Positions 35,811-37,875 of a stretch of 37,875 nucleotides of DNA are shown here, piece after piece (position 1 is the first letter of the stretch; the number at the start of each line of letters is the position of its first letter). The notes below the pieces were generated by a model that made no database searches, was not told the origin of the DNA, and saw only the letters and a program-made list of their open reading frames with translations. The position numbers and the translations under genes are program-made. The DNA is from an uncultured Bacteroidota bacterium (GTDB taxonomy: Bacteria > Bacteroidota > Bacteroidia > Bacteroidales > UBA12481), in assembly GCA_903919925.1 (NCBI GenBank), contig CAIXKO010000116.1:1-37875 (forward strand). The letters are read 5' to 3'.

Positions 35811-36257
35811 ATGGAATTACATAATCTCAAACCAGCTGAGGGATCGGTTCACCGGGAGAAAAGAATTGGCCGTGGTCAGGGATCTGGACATGGCGGTACC
35901 TCAACTCGCGGACATAAAGGAGCAAAATCACGCTCGGGCTACTCGAAAAAAGTAGGATTCGAGGGCGGACAGATGCCTATACAGCGTCGCTTACCCAAAT
36001 TTGGCTTTACTAATATCAATCGTAAGGAATTTAAGGGTATTAATATTGGTACACTGCAGATGGTGGCCGAGAAAATGAGTCTCACACTTATTGATGTTGA
36101 AACTTTGATCTCAGTTGGGCTTGCCCGCAAAAGTGATAAAGTGAAAATTCTCGGCAATGGTACTCTTACCATGAAACTTGAAGTTAAAGCACATGCATTT
36201 TCAGAGTCTGCGGTGAAAGCGATTGAAGGTCAGCAAGGAACCGCAGTAAAATTATAA
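35811..36257 (+). CDS. rplO: 50S ribosomal protein L15
   Basis: A late-assembly protein. The 148-residue protein has the Gly-rich N-terminus RIGRGQGSGHGGTSTRGHKG, then GFEGGQMPIQRRLPKFGFTN, both typical, and a C-terminal globular domain. It ends four bases before secY, the standard arrangement. Confidence 0.99.
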   Translation: MELHNLKPAEGSVHREKRIGRGQGSGHGGTSTRGHKGAKSRSGYSKKVGFEGGQMPIQRRLPKFGFTNINRKEFKGINIGTLQMVAEKMSLTLIDVETLISVGLARKSDKVKILGNGTLTMKLEVKAHAFSESAVKAIEGQQGTAVKL

Positions 36258-36261
36258 CCTG

Positions 36262-37599
36262 ATGAAGAGATTTTTCGAAACACTGAAGAACATATGGAGG
36301 ATTGAAGACCTCCGCGCACGGATTCTTACAACTTTGGGTCTCGTGCTTGTTTATCGGCTCGGTAGTTTTGTTGTTTTACCTGGCATAGATCCAACCCAGC
36401 TTGACGCTCTTAAGCGCCAAACTGCAGGAGGACTCGAGGGCTTACTAGACATGTTTTCCGGCGGCGCATTTTCCAATGCATCCATTTTCGCATTAGGTAT
36501 TATGCCTTACATTTCAGCATCTATTGTTGTCCAGTTGCTGACAATTGCTATCCCATATTTCCAACGGTTACAGAAGGAAGGCGAGAGCGGAAGAAAGAAA
36601 ATGAACCAGATTACTCGTTGGCTAACTGTTCTTATTACTGCTGCACAAGGACCTAGTTATATTTATAATCTTCACGTACAACTTCCAGAAACAGCATTTA
36701 TTCTGAAAGGTGCATTCTTTACTTTTTCATCAGTGACTATTCTTACGGCTGGAACACTTTTTGTTATGTGGTTAGGGGAAAGGATTACTGATAAGGGTGT
36801 TGGTAATGGGATTTCACTGATAATAATGATTGGAATTATTGCAAGGTTACCTTTCGCGCTTCTTGGTGAAGTAGCAACAAAGCTTGAACAGAAAGGTGGT
36901 GGAATGGTAATGATTCTTGTAGAGATTATTCTTCTGGTAATTGTCATTATGGGGGCAATCGCTCTTGTACAAGCAACCAGAAGGGTTCCGGTTCAATATG
37001 CTAAAAGAATTGTGGGGAATAAACAATACGGAGGAGTAAGGCAATACATTCCGTTGAAAATTAATGCTGCTGGGGTAATGCCAATTATTTTTGCCCAAGC
37101 TTTTATGTTTTTACCTATGATGGTTGGTCGGTTTAATACCGAGGCAGCTAGCAAATTCGTACAGACATTTGGTAACTATGAATCATTCTGGTACAATGTA
37201 ACATTTGCTCTTTTAATTATCGCTTTCACCTATTTTTACACGGCAGTTACAGTTAACCCAACTCAAATGGCAGAAGATATGAAAAGGAACGGTGGGTTTA
37301 TTCCTGGAGTTAAGCCAGGAAGAAAAACTGTTGATTTTCTTGATACTGTTATGTCACGGATAACGTTACCGGGTTCAGTTTTCTTAGCGATGATTGCCGT
37401 ACTACCAGCAATTGCCAGACTGATTGGTGTGAATAGTCAATTTGCAGCTTTCTTTGGTGGCACCTCTCTTTTAATTCTTGTTGGTGTTGTGCTTGACACC
37501 TTACAACAGGTTGAAAGTCATTTGCTCATGCGTCATTACGATGGCTTGATGAAATCAGGTCGCATTAAGGGACGCACTGGTAGTGGTGCCTCTATCTAA
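36262..37599 (+). CDS. secY: Protein translocase subunit SecY
   Basis: The channel of the Sec translocon. The 445-residue protein has ten predicted membrane helices, the early motif RLGSFVVLPGIDP, the helix 2 region GGLEGLLDMFSGGAFSNASIFALGIMPYISASI, the loop EKGIGNG-like DKGVGNGISLIIMIG, QYAKRIVGN and the basic cytoplasmic loop PGRKTVDFLD. The last gene before map. Length is normal. Confidence 0.99.
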   Translation: MKRFFETLKNIWRIEDLRARILTTLGLVLVYRLGSFVVLPGIDPTQLDALKRQTAGGLEGLLDMFSGGAFSNASIFALGIMPYISASIVVQLLTIAIPYFQRLQKEGESGRKKMNQITRWLTVLITAAQGPSYIYNLHVQLPETAFILKGAFFTFSSVTILTAGTLFVMWLGERITDKGVGNGISLIIMIGIIARLPFALLGEVATKLEQKGGGMVMILVEIILLVIVIMGAIALVQATRRVPVQYAKRIVGNKQYGGVRQYIPLKINAAGVMPIIFAQAFMFLPMMVGRFNTEAASKFVQTFGNYESFWYNVTFALLIIAFTYFYTAVTVNPTQMAEDMKRNGGFIPGVKPGRKTVDFLDTVMSRITLPGSVFLAMIAVLPAIARLIGVNSQFAAFFGGTSLLILVGVVLDTLQQVESHLLMRHYDGLMKSGRIKGRTGSGASI

Positions 37600-37620
37600 A
37601 TTGTATTGCGCGTTCTTTGT

Positions 37621-37875
37621 ATGTTTCAATTAAAGTCAGACGAAGATGTTGAATTGCTTCGAAAGAGCAATCTGCTTGTGTCTGCCACTTTAGCAACAGT
37701 AGCCGGATTAATGAAACCAGGGATAACCACCTTGGAAATTGATAAGATTGCTGAACAGTATATTAGAGACCACGGGGGGGTACCAGGCTTCAAAGGTTAT
37801 CAGGGTTATCCTGCAACACTGTGTATTTCAGTGAATGATGAGGTTGTTCATGGGATTCCTTCTCGTCGGATTCTG
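37621..37875 (+). CDS. map: Methionine aminopeptidase type I, N-terminal part (runs off window)
   Basis: Removes the initiator methionine from new proteins. The first 85 residues are present, beginning MFQLKSDEDVELLRKSNLLVS and including GYPATLCISVNDEVVHGIPS, with the histidine that lines the active site in type I enzymes. Only the metal-binding residues further along are out of view. It follows secY by 21 bases, the usual place in the operon, ahead of infA, rpmJ and rpoA genes that would lie outside. Confidence 0.97.
   Translation, partial: MFQLKSDEDVELLRKSNLLVSATLATVAGLMKPGITTLEIDKIAEQYIRDHGGVPGFKGYQGYPATLCISVNDEVVHGIPSRRIL

Overview
The window comes from a Bacteroidota chromosome (Bacteroidetes, most like Bacteroidales or a close relative). 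The evidence is a Type IX secretion type-B sorting domain, a DUF4290 protein, the lineage's TAnnTTTG -7 promoter elements, an almost complete lack of Shine-Dalgarno sequences, and lineage-typical gene neighbourhoods: rsfS-ftsH-LUD-cdsA-psd, and DUF4290-murA-grpE-dnaJ. It is mainly core genome. I see no insertion sequence, phage, tRNA, rRNA or CRISPR array, and no stretch over 300 bases without a gene.

Layout. (1) Positions 1-4002, minus strand: rsfS, ftsH, a LUD-domain gene, cdsA and the start of psd, combining ribosome silencing, membrane protein quality control and phospholipid synthesis. (2) 4111-6707: birA (+) and pyrE (-) converge on a 14-unit ACGTTC tandem repeat. pyrE and a Nudix hydrolase gene are head to head with overlapping start codons. 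The Nudix gene and coaD overlap tail to tail. (3) 6750-16395, minus strand: in transcription order uvrD/pcrA, the DUF4290 gene, murA, grpE, dnaJ, an ABC exporter (ATPase plus permease) and an orphan NtrC-like response regulator that has no DNA-binding domain and an altered GAFTGA loop. (4) 16565-23912: a secreted PKD protein with a T9SS type-B tail, a long bidirectional terminator, a second EF-G (EF-G2) with altered GTPase motifs, a large TPR-CHAT protease anchored in the membrane, and a small secreted protein of unknown function divergent from it. (5) 24010-37875, plus strand: one continuous str-S10-spc ribosomal protein operon from rpsL through secY into map, which runs off the window. tuf is absent between fusA and rpsJ.

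How the genes fit together. The right third is the translation and secretion core. The left two thirds hold protein folding (GrpE/DnaJ), proteolysis (FtsH), lipid and wall precursor synthesis (CdsA, Psd, MurA), cofactors (CoaD, BirA) and pyrimidines (PyrE). The most interesting points are an EF-G paralog that probably does not hydrolyse GTP normally, sitting about 5 kb from canonical fusA; the TPR-CHAT protease predicted to face the periplasm; the response regulator lacking its output domain; a MurA with Asp in place of the fosfomycin-target Cys; and the tandem repeat that reaches into the end of pyrE. None is proven novel. All calls come from reading motifs by eye, without database searches.
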